A DNA stretch of 64,000 bases from Chrysomallon squamiferum (lineage: Eukaryota > Mollusca > Gastropoda > Neomphalida > Peltospiridae). Numbering within the stretch: the stretch's first letter is position 1; each line of letters starts with the position of its first letter. Shown here in pieces: positions 10,249 to 22,369 of the stretch. The position numbers and the translations under genes were made by a program. The stretch is taken from contig CM022665.1 of assembly GCA_012295275.1 (NCBI GenBank), forward strand, positions 79,471-143,470, given 5' to 3'. Under the pieces are notes generated by a model. That model did no database searches and was not told the origin of the DNA. It was given only the letters and a program-made list of their open reading frames with translations.

Positions 10249-11480
10249 CTGTAAGATGAAATTAAAACAAACATTTTAAAATTAACATAATGAAGTGTTG
10301 TTCGTCACTCTGTTATGATTTTACATTAGATATAGGTGATGCAATTTTCACAAATTTTGTTTAAAAGGATCAGTTATATTCATCATTTATCTCGCCAATC
10401 TAGAATCGAGATTATGAGTTGTAAGGATGAATTGTTCTAAGCATCCACAGACGACATCGAGATAGAAATTTCAGCGTTTTCCTTAGATGAGTACGCGTTT
10501 CACTTTGAATACAAAATGCAAAAAGCGTTTCTCCGTATCTGCAAATAACTGTCAGAAACAGAGCTTACGGATCTATTAAATGGTTCTCTTTTTAATAATA
10601 ATAACAATAATAAAGAAAGAAATAAAGAAAGAAAGAAATGAACAAAATTAAATAAAATAAAATTAGAAATAACACAAAAAAACAAGAACTTTACGAATCC
10701 CCTCAAGTCAGACATTACGGAGGGTGACTATGCAAATTGCGTTTTAATAAAACGAGCTTCACGTGTTACATAAAGTATGACACTAAACTAAGAATGTTTA
10801 ATCACGTAATAATATAGTAATTTACCTTTCTGTCCAGTAATATCACTGCCTTTATATGCTAGTAAAATTTATTTACAACTTTTCACTAATATAAATCACT
10901 AAAACTAATACGAATGCTCATATTTGTTTTGCTTGATTTTCTTTCCTTTCTGCAAGTTTTCACTTTGACAAATTGATCAACATTTGCTGAGAAGACAGTG
11001 AATACTAACCCATATGAAACTTTAAAAACTGCTGTGTTTAAAATATTTTTTGTTAGTTATGGCTAACTAAATGTTTCAACGAATAGGTTCGTATATTGTT
11101 ACTGATGTAAATGAAGTTTATCAAAATAATCAACTATTCAGTGCTGACATTAAGCAGCTACATCCACATGTGACTGCTGAATTAATAAAACTGTAAGATA
11201 TACATTTCCTACAAATTTAATAATATGTGTGTATAAGTAAGATGCATTTAAAGAAGTAGAGTTCAGCTGAAAACAAAATAGAGAATTAAAAATCCTCAAG
11301 TGAGACATCGTTCCAAAGCACGAATTAGACAGTTATTTTCTTGTTAAAAACTTAATTGATGGTGAATTTACCGAACTAAGAGTCTGAGCTGATATCATTC
11401 AGTTTATAAATTACAACTAACCAAACACAATTTTGTGTTTTTTCATTACAGCTGAGAAATCTTTAAACTAACAAATTTAC

Positions 11481-11633
11481 CTGAAAGTTTGATGTCTGTA
11501 AATGATAATGGTGCTGCAGTGTTGTACAGGTTTATCTTCAAATTTGATAATTTATTTTCCGTCAGCTGATATCTTTGTTCTGTAATACTCAATTCGACAA
11601 GGAGACAACGGAGTCTTTTGATATGAATTAATC
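11481..11633 (-). CDS. IAP gene mini-exon, 153 nt, with internal frame-preserving acceptor
   Basis: The longest mini-exon. The outer acceptor is ttttgcacag at 11634 and the donor is TTTCAG|GTAAAT. It reads GLIHIKRLRCLLVELSIT, then EQRYQLTENKLSNLK, then INLYNTAAPLSFTDIKLS. An internal acceptor (gtattacag at 11580) gives a 99-nt version that is also phase 1-1. Its two halves match two separate exons upstream: GLIHIKGIRCLLQEL (32932, 34295) and EQRDQLREMALSNF (34670). Here the intron between them is gone or retained as coding, so this is an exon fusion. Confidence 0.82.
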
Positions 11634-11914
11634 CTGTGCAAAATAATTAAATACACTGTTATCTACCTTTCCAGGAAATATTTTAGTCGGTTGTTTAAAG
11701 TAGAAGTTTCGGTTATTCAAACAGAGAAAGTATAAACCAAAGACAAATACTAAAAATATGTATTACTGGTATTAGTAAGTAATTAAATACTCTTTAAATA
11801 CCGATGGAAGTAAATAATTAGAGTTTAGCTTAGAATATCAAAGTAACACACGTTCACCAGAAACTACTTTGATTCATCAGAACTGCAAAAGAAATTTAGG
11901 AAATAATTACGTAC

Positions 11915-11953
11915 GGATAGTAGTCCAGTGATTCTGATTCATGAGAAATTTAT
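11915..11953 (-). CDS. IAP gene mini-exon, 39 nt
   Basis: Acceptor ctattttcag at 11954, donor ATCC|GTACGT, phase 1-1. It reads DKFLMNQNHWTTI. It ends in C rather than G, so the next codon starts with C; no stop can arise. Flanking introns match those of 12320-12358, 405 bp away, so the two exons are diverged tandem copies (D-x-F-L shared). Confidence 0.68.
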
Positions 11954-12319
11954 CTGAAAATAGAAATGTAGTTTCAGTAACATCAATAAAGATAAACTTT
12001 TCTAGCATTGTCAGAAATTTCCAATGCCTTTATATTGCAGTAAAATGTATTTACAACATTTCAGTAATATAAATCTGTAATACTAATACGAATGCTCATA
12101 TTTGTTTTCATTGATTTTCTTTCCTTACTGCAGGTTTTCACTTTGACACACTGATAAACATTTGTTGAGAAGATAATGAATACAACCGTATATGAGACTT
12201 AAATACCGATGTAAGTAAATAATTAGAGTTTAGCTTAAAATATCAAACTAACACCCGTTCACCAGAAACTAAGTTGATTCATCATAACTGCAAAAGAAAT
12301 TTAGGAAATAAGTACGTAC

Positions 12320-12358
12320 CATAATCTCTATAGTCTTCCTCTACGCCAAGAAATGGAT
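12320..12358 (-). CDS. IAP gene mini-exon, 39 nt
   Basis: Acceptor ctattttcag at 12359, donor TTATG|GTACGT, phase 1-1. It reads DPFLGVEEDYRDY. It is paired with 11915-11953; introns are shared but the exons have diverged strongly in sequence while keeping length and phase. Confidence 0.72.
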
Positions 12359-13664
12359 CTGAAAATAGAAATGTAGTTTCAGTAACATCGATAAAGATAA
12401 ACTTTTCTAGCATTGTCAGAAATTTCCAATGCCTTTATATTGCAGTAAAATGTATTTACAACATTTCAGTAATATAAATCAGTAATACTAATACGAATGC
12501 TCATATTTGTTTTCATTGATTTTCTTTCCTTACTGCAAGTTTTCTCTTTGACAAACTGATAAACATTAGTTGAGAAGACAATGAATACAACCTTATATGA
12601 GACTTTTAAAACTGCTGTTTTTAAAAGTCTTTGAGTTGTTAGTGACACGTAACTAACTGTTTCAACGAAAAGTTGAGAAAACAATTTTATAAAAATGATA
12701 TGCTTCTAAACGTTTTTTAGAACTTTGTCCATAACCTATTTTGTAACTACTCATACGTAGTCGTATTTTAATACGCAAAATCAAAACAGAAAAATAAACT
12801 CATACCTTCAGTCGTGAAAGTAAAGTAACAGGGATTTATATGTGTTAATTATTACATACTTGGATAAATATATTGGTTGCAAATCATGTAGATAAGAATT
12901 ATCAGTGTGTTTATTGTATATTACTATGACATCTCTGGTTGCAATGTCGTAATGTAAATCAAAGTTAATTCTAGTGTAGTCTGACTGTGTGTTCTTCTAA
13001 ATTTTAAACTACAAAGCTGTATTGAAAGTTTGTATGTTGTTACTGATGTAAATGAAGTTTGTCATAAATATGAAGAATTGAAAGGCGATATTCAGTGCTG
13101 GCATTAAGCAGCTATATCCACATGTGACTGCTGAATTAAAAAAAACTGTAAGATTTACATTTACTATAAATTTAATAATATGTGTGTATAAGTAAGATGC
13201 ATTTAAAGTAGCAGAGATCAGATGAAAACAAAATAGACATTTAAAAAGAAATTTTTTAGACTCCTCAATTGAGACATCGTTCCAAAGCACGAATTAGACA
13301 GTTATGTTCTTCTTAAAAAGTTAACTGCTGCTGAATTTACTGAGCTAGCAGTTTGATCTGATATCCTTCACTTAAAAAATTACAACTTATCAAACAAAAT
13401 TTTGTGTTCTTTCATTACATTTCAGAAACTTTAAACTAAGCATATTAACTAACGATACTATTATGCCTTTAATAACTGTATATGCATATAAAGTTCAGAT
13501 TCTCTTGTCTCTAATAATAAAATAGAATAAATTATAAACGAAAGACAAATGACTAATATATGCAAATTATTAGATTTCTGTTTAAAAACAACAAAGAGAC
13601 ACCCATACACAAGAAGGTATGCTTTATCATAGCTAGAGAAGAAAGTTAACAAATAATTATGTAC

Positions 13665-13727
13665 CTGAATTACACGTCTGTTTCACTGTTTTTGATTTGG
13701 AAATGGCTGTCAGCTTTCGTTGTACAC
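13665..13727 (-). CDS. IAP gene mini-exon, 63 nt, outlying member of the amplified family
   Basis: Acceptor ctgaaattacag at 13728, donor TTCAG|GTACAT, phase 1-1. It reads GVQRKLTAISKSKTVKQTC, then NS. It is a clear but diverged relative of the eleven array exons (TAISKS core kept) and probably older than the array. It lies 3' of the array in transcript order, just left of a Tigger insertion. Confidence 0.82.
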
Positions 13728-13862
13728 CTGTAATTTCAGTAACATAAATAAAGATAAACATTTCTAGCATAGTTGAGTATTATCACTGGTTTTTTATGCC
13801 AGTAAAAATTATGTACAACTTTTGACTAATATAAATCAGTAAAACTAATAAGAATGCTCATA

Positions 13863-14608
13863 CAGCGGTATTTCGAGTTACGAGTGCTCCAACTGACGAT
13901 TTTTTCGAGTTACGAGCAGCTGCCCGGTCGATTTTTTGCTTTCAGTTGCGAGCCAAAATCCGAGTTACGAGCGAGATTCAGATATGTCTCCGCTAGTTGG
14001 CGCAACGAACAACACAACATCCGCCGAGAATCCCGCGACTTACTCATTTACTTCACGTGGTTACCTAACCGTGGAAGCATTTCTGTTGTGTTGTACTCGC
14101 GTTTTGTGCAATATTTTGCCAAAGTTAGTGCAAAGGTCAGTGCTGAGACGAAGAAGCGGATGATGTCCATTGAATTAAAGTACGAAATCATAGAAAAGCA
14201 TGAGCGAGGTTTGCGTGTGGTCAACGTGGCTAGACAGTACATTATGTACCATACGATATGCACCATAATGAAGCAGAAGGAGTCGATAAAGGCTGTAAGT
14301 CCAGCCAAAGGCCTTAAAATAATTTCTAAGCTGAGGACCTCTGACCATGAAAAGATGGAGAAACGCTAACCCTGTCCACTTTCCAAAACCAATTTATTTC
14401 TTTACATTCTCTTTTATGTTGTTTTTATACAATATTTGTCATTTATACATACATTTTTTTATTTGGAGTGGTTTTCGGGGGTTGAGGCTGAAACGGATTA
14501 ATAGTATTTCAATTAATTTCATTTGGGGAAATTGATTTGATATACGAGCAGTTTGAGTTACCAGCTCGGTCACGGAACGAATTAAACTCGTAAGACAAGG
14601 CACCACTG
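13863..14608 (+). mobile_element. pogo/Tigger-type DNA transposon, internally deleted
   Basis: A 746-bp element flanked by TA dinucleotides (13861-13862 and 14609-14610), the usual Tc1/mariner superfamily target duplication. Terminal inverted repeats start CAGCGGTA-TTCGAGTTACGAG on the left and, read inward on the minus strand, CAGTGGTGCCTTGTCTTACG on the right. Inside, about 14160-14370 encodes the first helix-turn-helix (CENP-B N type) of the transposase: ELKYEIIEKHERGLRVVNVA, then a degenerate TICTIMKQKESIKA segment, then ISKLRTSDHEKMEK and a stop. The catalytic DDE domain is absent, so it is non-autonomous. It lies in an intron of the IAP gene, in the opposite orientation. Confidence 0.92.
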
Positions 14609-14610
14609 TA

Positions 14611-14611
14611 C

Positions 14612-14679
<68 letters not shown>
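14611..14679. repeat. (TA)n-(TG)n microsatellite
   Basis: A TA run followed directly by a TG run immediately beside the right TA of the Tigger element. The transposon may have landed in, or seeded, the simple repeat. Confidence 0.95.
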
Positions 14680-14680
<1 letters not shown>

Positions 14681-15014
14681 CCACATATTTTTCCATATGT
14701 GCAAATAATTATCAGAAAGAGTACTTACGAATTATGTCAAATTATATCAAACAAAACTTTAAACAAGAAATAAAGAAAGAAAGAAAGAAAGAAACAGAGA
14801 AAAATACTAAATTCTTAATCCCCCCTAAAATATCACCGTTAAGTGCGACTATGAAAATTAGGCTCTTATAAAAAAAAAAAAAAAAAAAAAAAATTATCTG
14901 TCACATAAAGAATAAAGTTAAACAAGAAACTTTAGTAATAACAGATTTAATTTTTGTGTTCCTGTGATTTATCATGATCCTTTCAAAACTGTTACATTTA
15001 AAAGCTTTATATAA

Positions 15015-15016
15015 AC

Positions 15017-15057
<41 letters not shown>

Positions 15058-15060
15058 GTA
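15015..15060. repeat. (AAT)n microsatellite
   Basis: An AAT run about 30 bases downstream (minus-strand sense) of the donor of the 60-nt exon at 15091. A similar AAT tract at 15915-15955 sits at the equivalent position of the next unit. Confidence 0.9.
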
Positions 15061-15090
15061 GTACCTTAATAATAATCATCATAATAATAC

Positions 15091-15150
15091 CTGCATACCT
15101 TGTATAACCCTGTTGATTGTCCGGACAATTAGTGATCAAGTTCCTTAACC
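15091..15150 (-). CDS. IAP gene mini-exon, 60 nt
   Basis: Acceptor gattttttcag at 15151, donor TGCAG|GTATTA, phase 1-1. It reads GLRNLITNCPDNQQGYTRYA. An internal GTATGC nine bases before the end is a possible alternative donor that would also preserve frame. No sequence relative is found in the window except a decayed stub near 16025-16040. Confidence 0.75.
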
Positions 15151-15913
15151 CTGAAAAAATCAAACATCAATTAGTTTAAAATTTAAAATTAACATCAGTT
15201 TACAATTACAAGAAAATTATTATTTTTCACGTTTTATTTTAATGAGATAGTTATTCAGACTAGAAAAATGCACAAAATCAGAAAGAGACAAACTATTTGA
15301 CAATGAAACCAGGACATTTATGACGTTCTGAGATCACTGCTTATGACAAATCTTGGAACAAGGAAGTAAAAAAGACACTTGTCTAACTTGCGATATTCAG
15401 ATTAAAGTCTGTATTACATTTTCACTTGTTAAAAAACGTTATAGATGTTACTGAAATACATATGTGGTAGGGTCCTGTGAGCTATTCTAATTACAAAATA
15501 CCAGTATTTTATTGCCGAACTACTTTTAAAATGTACAGTTCGGCTATCATGATTAAATGCAACAATGAGATGGAAGATTAGACAGTGTTTTTAAGCATTT
15601 ATATCTTTGGTTGAAATGCATTCTTTCTGCTCGTTATATAACAAACAACAAAAAGTAATAATAATAAATTAATAAAAAAAATAAAAAATAAATAAAACAT
15701 AAATAGAGAAAATACTAAATTCTAAAACTCCCTGAGATATCAGTCTTCAGTGCGACTATCAAAATTAGGTTCTTATACAACAGCAGAAAAAGATGTGACA
15801 CCTAAAGTAGAAAATTAAACAATAAGCTTTAGTAAAAACAGATTTATTTTTTATTTCTTCCTGTGATCTATCACGATGCCTACAAAACTGTTAAATTTAA
15901 GAACTTTATATAA

Positions 15914-15914
<1 letters not shown>

Positions 15915-15957
<43 letters not shown>

Positions 15958-15960
15958 AAA
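15915..15960. repeat. (AAT)n microsatellite
   Basis: An AAT triplet run in an intron. The region 15720-16060 is a diverged copy of 14810-15180, and its exon equivalent has decayed to a 14-base stub with a GTGAGT donor at about 16025. Confidence 0.9.
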
Positions 15961-16345
15961 ATAATAATTATAATAAAATAATAATAAAATAAAGAAACTC
16001 CAAAATAACAGTAACACAGAACTCACTGCAATCTCTGGCACTGATATTTCAGAAAAACAAAATATTTAAAATTAAAAAATGATCATCAGTTTACGATTAT
16101 AAGAAGAAATATACTGATCATCGTATCATGAGCAACAGTCAGATGGAAGTTTAGTCCGTTTATTTAAACATTTATATCTTTGGTCTTTAAAAACACACTA
16201 GCTGCTGGCAAAACAACGAACGAAAATAATTAAAATAATAATATAAATAAATAAATAAATAATAATAACGATCTATTCATTACTTTTAGTAAAATCACGC
16301 TGTTTAATCACAGATAGAAAAGAAAGTTAACAATTAATAATTTAC

Positions 16346-16396
16346 CTGCATTACCCAGGTGTTTCATCCAACTATTTACTGATCCATGTGTTGCAC
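16346..16396 (-). CDS. IAP gene mini-exon, 51 nt
   Basis: Acceptor ctgaaattacag at 16397, donor TGCAG|GTAAAT, phase 1-1. It reads GATHGSVNSWMKHLGNA. Acceptor context is the same as for the array exons, but the exon body is unrelated or very diverged. It is the first good exon on the 3' side of the array. Confidence 0.76.
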
Positions 16397-17137
16397 CTGT
16401 AATTTCAGTAAAATAAATAAATATAAATATTTCTGATACTGTACAGTAATATCACTGGCATTTTGTGGCAACAAAAAATATTGTATTCTCTGATTTTCTT
16501 GTACAGTAGGGCACTTCCCTTGCGAAGTTTAACATTTCAGTATTCCTCACTTCATTTGTCAAATATTTAATTTCAGTAATATGTATCAATGGAGTGTGGG
16601 TCACCCTGTTTTCAGCTAGCCTCTTTAGAATTATAAGACAATACTACTGACATTTTATAACACGCAAATATTATCATTTTATTAATAAACATGAACATGA
16701 TCATGATTTGATGTGGATGTCATTACTGAAAATCTCAGCTGTACAAAATTATCACTGACTACTATCAGATTTTTACAGCTGTCACGAAAATGGATAATTT
16801 TGTGTTCAACATTCAATCCCTGACGTCTACTGAAAATGCTTTTCACTGAATACATTCCTTTGCATATATTAACTATAGATAATCTTATTACTTTAACAAT
16901 TTTATATGTACATAAAGTTCAAACTTTCTAGTCTCTATTCATCAAACAGAGAACATATAAACCAAATACAAACACCCAAATATGTATTACTGGTATTAGT
17001 AATTAATTAAACATTCTTAAAATGCCGAAGAAAGTAAATAATTAGAGTTTAGCTTAAAACATCAAAGTAAAACACATTCACAAGAAACTGCATTGATTCA
17101 TCATACAGCAAAAATAAGTTAGGAAATAATTATGTAC

Positions 17138-17224
17138 TTGAATTACTCCTGCGTTTCATTAATTCTAATACTTTACAACACTTCAGTGTCAATCGACTCT
17201 TTACAGAAACGTCTTTTTGTAGAT
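17138..17224 (-). pseudogene. Candidate mini-exon with a broken acceptor (87 nt)
   Basis: This sits where an array-type exon is expected. It starts DLQKDVS, continues open in phase 1 for 87 nt (a multiple of three) and ends RRSNS before donor TCAA|GTACAT. The acceptor reads attacAC instead of attacAG, so normal splicing would fail. It is longer than its relatives by 24 nt. An internal AG (TTCTGTAAAG) might give a shorter exon. I treat it as decayed. Confidence 0.5.
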
Positions 17225-18238
17225 GTGTAATTTCAGTAACATAAAAAAACAAAAACATTCATCGCATTGCCGAGTATAATTAGTAAATATTCATACTCAG
17301 TCTATATTAATACGTAAAATCAAAACACAAAAATAAAACGTCGTACCATCAGAAACGGAAGTAAAGTAACAACAATTTATAGGTTAATTATTACACACTT
17401 GGATAAATACATTCGTTGCAAATCATGTAGATAAGAATTATCTGTTCTGACTGTCACTGTGACACCTTTGTTTGCAATGTTGTAATATAAATCAAAGTTA
17501 ATTCTAGCGTAGTCTGACTGCGCGTTCTGCTAAATTGTAAACTACAAAGCTGTACTGAAAGTTTGTATGTTATTACTCATGTAAATGAAGCTTCTCATAA
17601 ATATCAACAATTCAAAGGCGATATTCAGTGCTAACATTAAGCAGCTACATCCACATGTCACTGCTGAATTAAAAACACTGTAAGATAAACATTTTCTATA
17701 AATTTCGAAAGATGTGAATGTATAATTAAGGTAATTTTAGGTATCAGAGTTGACTTGAAAACAAAATAGACAATGAAAAAGAAACCCTTAAGACTCCTCA
17801 AGTGAGACATCGTTCCAAAGCCCGATTTAGACAGTTGTGTTCTTCTTAAAAAGCTTAATTGCTGCTGAATTTACTGAGCTAGCAGTTTGATGTGATATCC
17901 TTCTGTTTATAAATTACAACTTATCAAACAAAATTTTGTGTTCTTTCATTACATCTGAGAAATCTTTAAACTAGGCATATTTACTAAAGACAACCTTATG
18001 CTTTTTATAATTTTATATGTATACAAAGTTCAGATTGTCTTCTCTACTAAAAACATAGAATAAACTATAAACGAAAGCCAAATGCTAAACATATGTATTA
18101 ATGGTGTTAATAATTAATTTTCACTAATGTAAGTAAATAATTAGATTTCTGTTTAAAGACAACAAAGTGGCACCCATACACAAGAATGTAATTTGCTTTA
18201 TCATAGCTAGAGAAGAAAGTTAACAAATAATTATGTAC

Positions 18239-18301
18239 CTGAATTAGACCTCTGTTCCACTCTTTCTGATTTGGAAATGGCTGTCGACTGTAGTTGTACT
18301 T
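18239..18301 (-). CDS. IAP array mini-exon, copy 11 (group A)
   Basis: 63 nt, acceptor aaattacag, donor TTCAG|GTACAT, phase 1-1. It reads EVQLQSTAISKSERVEQRS, then NS. The most 3' member of the array in transcript order. It starts with Glu (AAG after the junction) rather than the Asp of group B. Confidence 0.85.
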
Positions 18302-19592
18302 CTGTAATTTAAGTAACGGAAATAAAGTTAAATATTTCTAGCATAGCTGAGTAGTATCAATGGCTATTTATGCCAGTAAACATTATATACCACTTTTCAC
18401 TAATATAAATCACTAAACTAATACGAATTTTCATATTTGTTTTGCTTGTTTCTCTTTCTTAGCTGGATGTTTTCACTTCGACAACCTCATAAACATTTCC
18501 TGGGAAGACAGTGAATACTAACCCATGTGAGACTGTAAAAACTGCTGTCTTTAAAAGTTTTTGTGTTGTTAGTTACAGCTTACTAAATGTTTCACCGAAA
18601 AGTGCGAAAACCACTTTGTAACAAAGATATACTTCTAAACGTTTTCTAGAAGTATTTAGTAACTACTCATAAGTAGTCAATATTAATACGTAAAATCAAA
18701 CATCAGACACTGAAGTAAAGTAACAACAATTTATAGGTTAATTATTACACACTTGGATAAATATATTCGTTGCAAATCATGTAGATAAGAATTATCTGTT
18801 CTGACTGTCACTGTGACACCTCTGTTTGCAATGTTGTAATGGAAATCAAAGTTAATTCTAGCGTAGTCTGACTGCGCGTTCTGCTAAATTGTAAACTACA
18901 AAGCTGTACTGAAAGTTTGTATGTTATTACTCATGTAAATGAAGCTTCTCATAAATATCAACAATTCAAAGGCGATATTCAGTCCTGACATTAAGCAGCT
19001 ACATCCACATGTCACTGCTGAATTAAAAACACTGTAAGATATACATTTTCTATAAATTTCGAAAGATGTGAATGTATAATTAAGGTAATTTTAGGTATCA
19101 GAGTTGACTTGAAAAGAAAATAGACAATGAAAAAGAAACCCTTAAGACTCCTCAAGTGAGACATCGTTCCAAAGCCCGATTTAGACAGTTGTGTTCTTCT
19201 TAAAAAGCTTAATTGCTGCTGAATTTACTGAGCTAGCAGTTTGATGTGATATCCTTCTGTTTATAAATTACAACTTATCAAACAAAATTTTGTGTTCTTT
19301 CATTACATCTGAGAAATCTTTAAACTAGGCATATTTACTAAAGACAACCTTATGTTTTTCATAATTTTATATGTATACAAAGTTCAGATTGTCTTCTCTA
19401 CTAAAAACATAGAATAAACTATAAACGAAAGCCAAATGCTAAACATATGCATTAATGGTGTTAATAATTAATTTTGACTAATATATGCAAATAATTAGAT
19501 TTCTGTTTAAAGACAACAAAGTGGCACCCATACACAAGAATGTAATTTGCTTTATCATAGCTAGAGAAGAAAGTTAACAAATAATTATGTAC

Positions 19593-19655
19593 CTGAATTA
19601 GACCTCTGTTCCACTCTTTCTGATTTGGAAATGGCTGTCGACTGTAGTTGTACTT
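19593..19655 (-). CDS. IAP array mini-exon, copy 10 (group A)
   Basis: Same 63-nt sequence, splice sites and phase as 18239-18301, offset 1354 bp. It reads EVQLQSTAISKSERVEQRS, then NS. Confidence 0.85.
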
Positions 19656-20948
19656 CTGTAATTTAAGTAACGTAAATAAAGTTAAATATTTCTAGCATAG
19701 CTGAGTAGTATCAATGGCTATTTATGCCAGTAAACATTATATACCACTTTTCACTAATATAAATCACTAAACTAATACGAATTTTCATATTTGTTTTGCT
19801 TGTTTCTCTTTCTTAGCTGGATGTTTTCACTTCGACAACCTCATAAACATTTCCTGGGAAGACAGTGAATACTAACCCATGTGAGACTGTAAAAACTGCT
19901 GTCTTTAAAAGTTTTTGTGTTGTTAGTTACAGCTTACTAAATGTTTCACCGAAAAAGTGCGAAAACCACTTTGTAACAAAGATATACTTCTAAACGTTTT
20001 CTAGAAGTATTTAGTAACTACTCATAAGTAGTCAATATTAATACGTAAAATCAAACATCAGACACTGAAGTAAAGTAACAACAATTTATAGGTTAATTAT
20101 TACACACTTGGATAAATATATTCGTTGCAAATCATGTAGATAAGAATTATCTGTTCTGACTGTCACTGTGACACCTCTGTTTGCAATGTTGTAATGGAAA
20201 TCAAAGTTAATTCTAGCGTAGTCTGACTGCGCGTTCTGCTAAATTGTAAACTACAAGGCTGTACTCAAAGATTTTATATTATTACTCATGTAAATGAAGC
20301 TTCTCATAAATATCAACAATTCAAAGGCGATATTCAGTGCTGACATTAAGCAGCTACATCCACATGTCACTGCTGAATTAAAAACACTGTAAGATATACA
20401 TTTTCTATAAATTTCGAAAGACGTGAATGTATAATTAAGGTAATTTTAGGTATCAGAGTTGACTTGAAAACAAAATAGAAAGTGAAAAAGAAACCCTTAA
20501 GACTCCTCAAGTGAGACATCGTTCCAAAGCCCGATTTAGACAGTTGTGTTCTTCTTAAAAAGCTTAATTGCTGCTGAATTTACTGAGCTAGCAGTTTGAT
20601 GTGATGTCCTTCTGTTTATAAATTACAACTTATCAAACAAAATTTTGTGTTCTTTCATTACATCTGAGAAATCTTTAAACTAGGCATATTAACTAAAGAC
20701 AACCTTATGTTTTTTTATAATTTTATATGTATACAAAGTTCAGATTGTCTTCTCTACTAAAAACATAGAATAAACTATAAACGAAAGCCAAATGCTAAAC
20801 ATATGTATTAATGGTGTTAATAATTAATTTTCACTAATGTAAGTAAATAATTAGATTTCTGTTTAAAGACAACAAAGTGGCACCCATACACAAGAATGTA
20901 ATTTGCTTTATCATAGCTAGAGAAGAAAGTTAACAAATAATTATGTAC

Positions 20949-21011
20949 CTGAATTAGACCTCTGTTCCACTCTTTCTGATTTGGAAATGGCTGTCGACTG
21001 TAGTTGTACTT
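20949..21011 (-). CDS. IAP array mini-exon, copy 9 (group A)
   Basis: Same sequence and phase as the neighbouring group A exons, offset 1356 bp. Both splice sites are intact. Confidence 0.85.
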
Positions 21012-22306
21012 CTGTAATTTAAGTAACGGAAATAAAGTTAAATATTTCTAGCATAGCTGAGTAGTATCAATGGCTATTTATGCCAGTAAACATTATATAC
21101 CACTTTTCACTAATATAAATCACTAAACTAATACGAATTTTCATATTTGTTTTGCTTGTTTCTCTTTCTTAGCTGGATGTTTTCACTTCGACAACCTCAT
21201 AAACATTTCCTGGGAAGACAGTGAATACTAACCCATGTGAGACTGTAAAAACTGCTGTCTTTAAAAGTTTTTGTGTTGTTAGTTACAGCTTACTAAATGT
21301 TTCACCGAAAAAGTGCGAAAACCACTTTGTAACAAAGATATACTTCTAAACGTTTTCTAGAAGTATTTAGTAACTACTCATAAGTAGTCAATATTAATAC
21401 GTAAAATCAAACATCAGACACTGAAGTAAAGTAACAACAATTTATAGGTTAATTATTACACAGTTGGATAAATATATTCGTTGCAAATCATGTAGATAAG
21501 AATTATCTGTTCTGACTGTCACTGTGACACCTCTGTTTGCAATGTTGTAATGGAAATCAAAGTTAATTCTAGCGTAGTTTGACTGCGCGTTCTGCTAAAT
21601 TGTAAACTACAAAGCTGTACTGAAAGTTTGTATGTTATTACTCATGTAAATGAAGCTTCTCATAAATATCAACAATTCAAAGGCGATATTCAGTGCTGAC
21701 ATTAAGCAGCTACATCCACATGTCACTGCTGAATTAAAAACACTGTAAGATATACATTTTCTATAAATTTCGAAAGATGTGAATGTATAATTAAGGTAAT
21801 TTTAGGTATCAGAGTTGACTTGAAAACAAAATAGACAATGAAAAAGAAACCCTTAAGACTCCTCAAGTGAGACATCGTTCCAAAGCCCGATTTAGACAGT
21901 TGTGTTCTTCTTCTTAAAAGCTTAATTGCTGCTGAATTTACTGAGCTAGCAGTTTGATGTGATATCCTTCTGTTTATAAATTACAACTTATCAAACAAAA
22001 TTTTGTGTTCTTTCATTACATCTGAGAAAAATCTTAAACTAGGCATATTTACTAAAGACAACCTTATGCTTTTTATAATTTTATATGTATACAAAGTTCA
22101 GATTGTCTTCTCTACTAAAAACATAGAATAAACTATAAACGAAAGCCAAATGCTAAACATATGCATTAATGGTGTTAATAATTAATTTTGACTAATATAT
22201 GCAAATAATTAGATTTCTGTTTAAAGACAACAAAGTGGCACCCATACACAAGAATGTAATTTGCTTTATCATAGCTAGAGAAGAAAGTTAACAAATAATT
22301 ATGTAC

Positions 22307-22369
22307 CTGAATTAGACCTCTGTTCCACTCTTTCTGATTTGGAAATGGCTGTCGACTGTAGTTGTACTT
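22307..22369 (-). CDS. IAP array mini-exon, copy 8 (group A)
   Basis: Same 63-nt exon, beginning Glu-Val-Gln-Leu-Gln. The unit on its right carries an extra few tens of bases (a partial duplication of ctagaagtat) near 22720-22740 that is shared with later units, showing the order of changes in the array. Confidence 0.85.

Larger units (their letters stand above)
8312..10800. repeat. Tandem duplication of a 1.35-kb unit carrying a 60-nt exon
   Basis: The block at about 8312-9470 recurs at about 9650-10800 with over 90 percent identity by eye, offset 1355 bp. Each copy has one 60-nt mini-exon (8834-8893, 10189-10248). The offset equals the unit size of the main mini-exon array at 17.3-32.3 kb, although the exons differ, which points to one ancestral unit. 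Confidence 0.9.

Noticed and set aside
12790-12835. Donor-like GAAG|GTATGA (also GATG|GTACGA at 17340 and 32390) suggesting another mini-exon per unit
   Set aside because: No AG acceptor lies at a sensible distance upstream and the segment is deleted in several array units.
13854-14369. 171-residue plus-strand frame as a host gene
   Set aside because: It spans the inverted repeat and transposase start of a Tigger element; it ends soon after the helix-turn-helix and is not a host protein.
16025-16042. 14-nt exon-like stub with acceptor atatcag and donor GTGAGT
   Set aside because: Not a multiple of three and much shorter than its likely relative at 15091-15150; inclusion would shift the frame.
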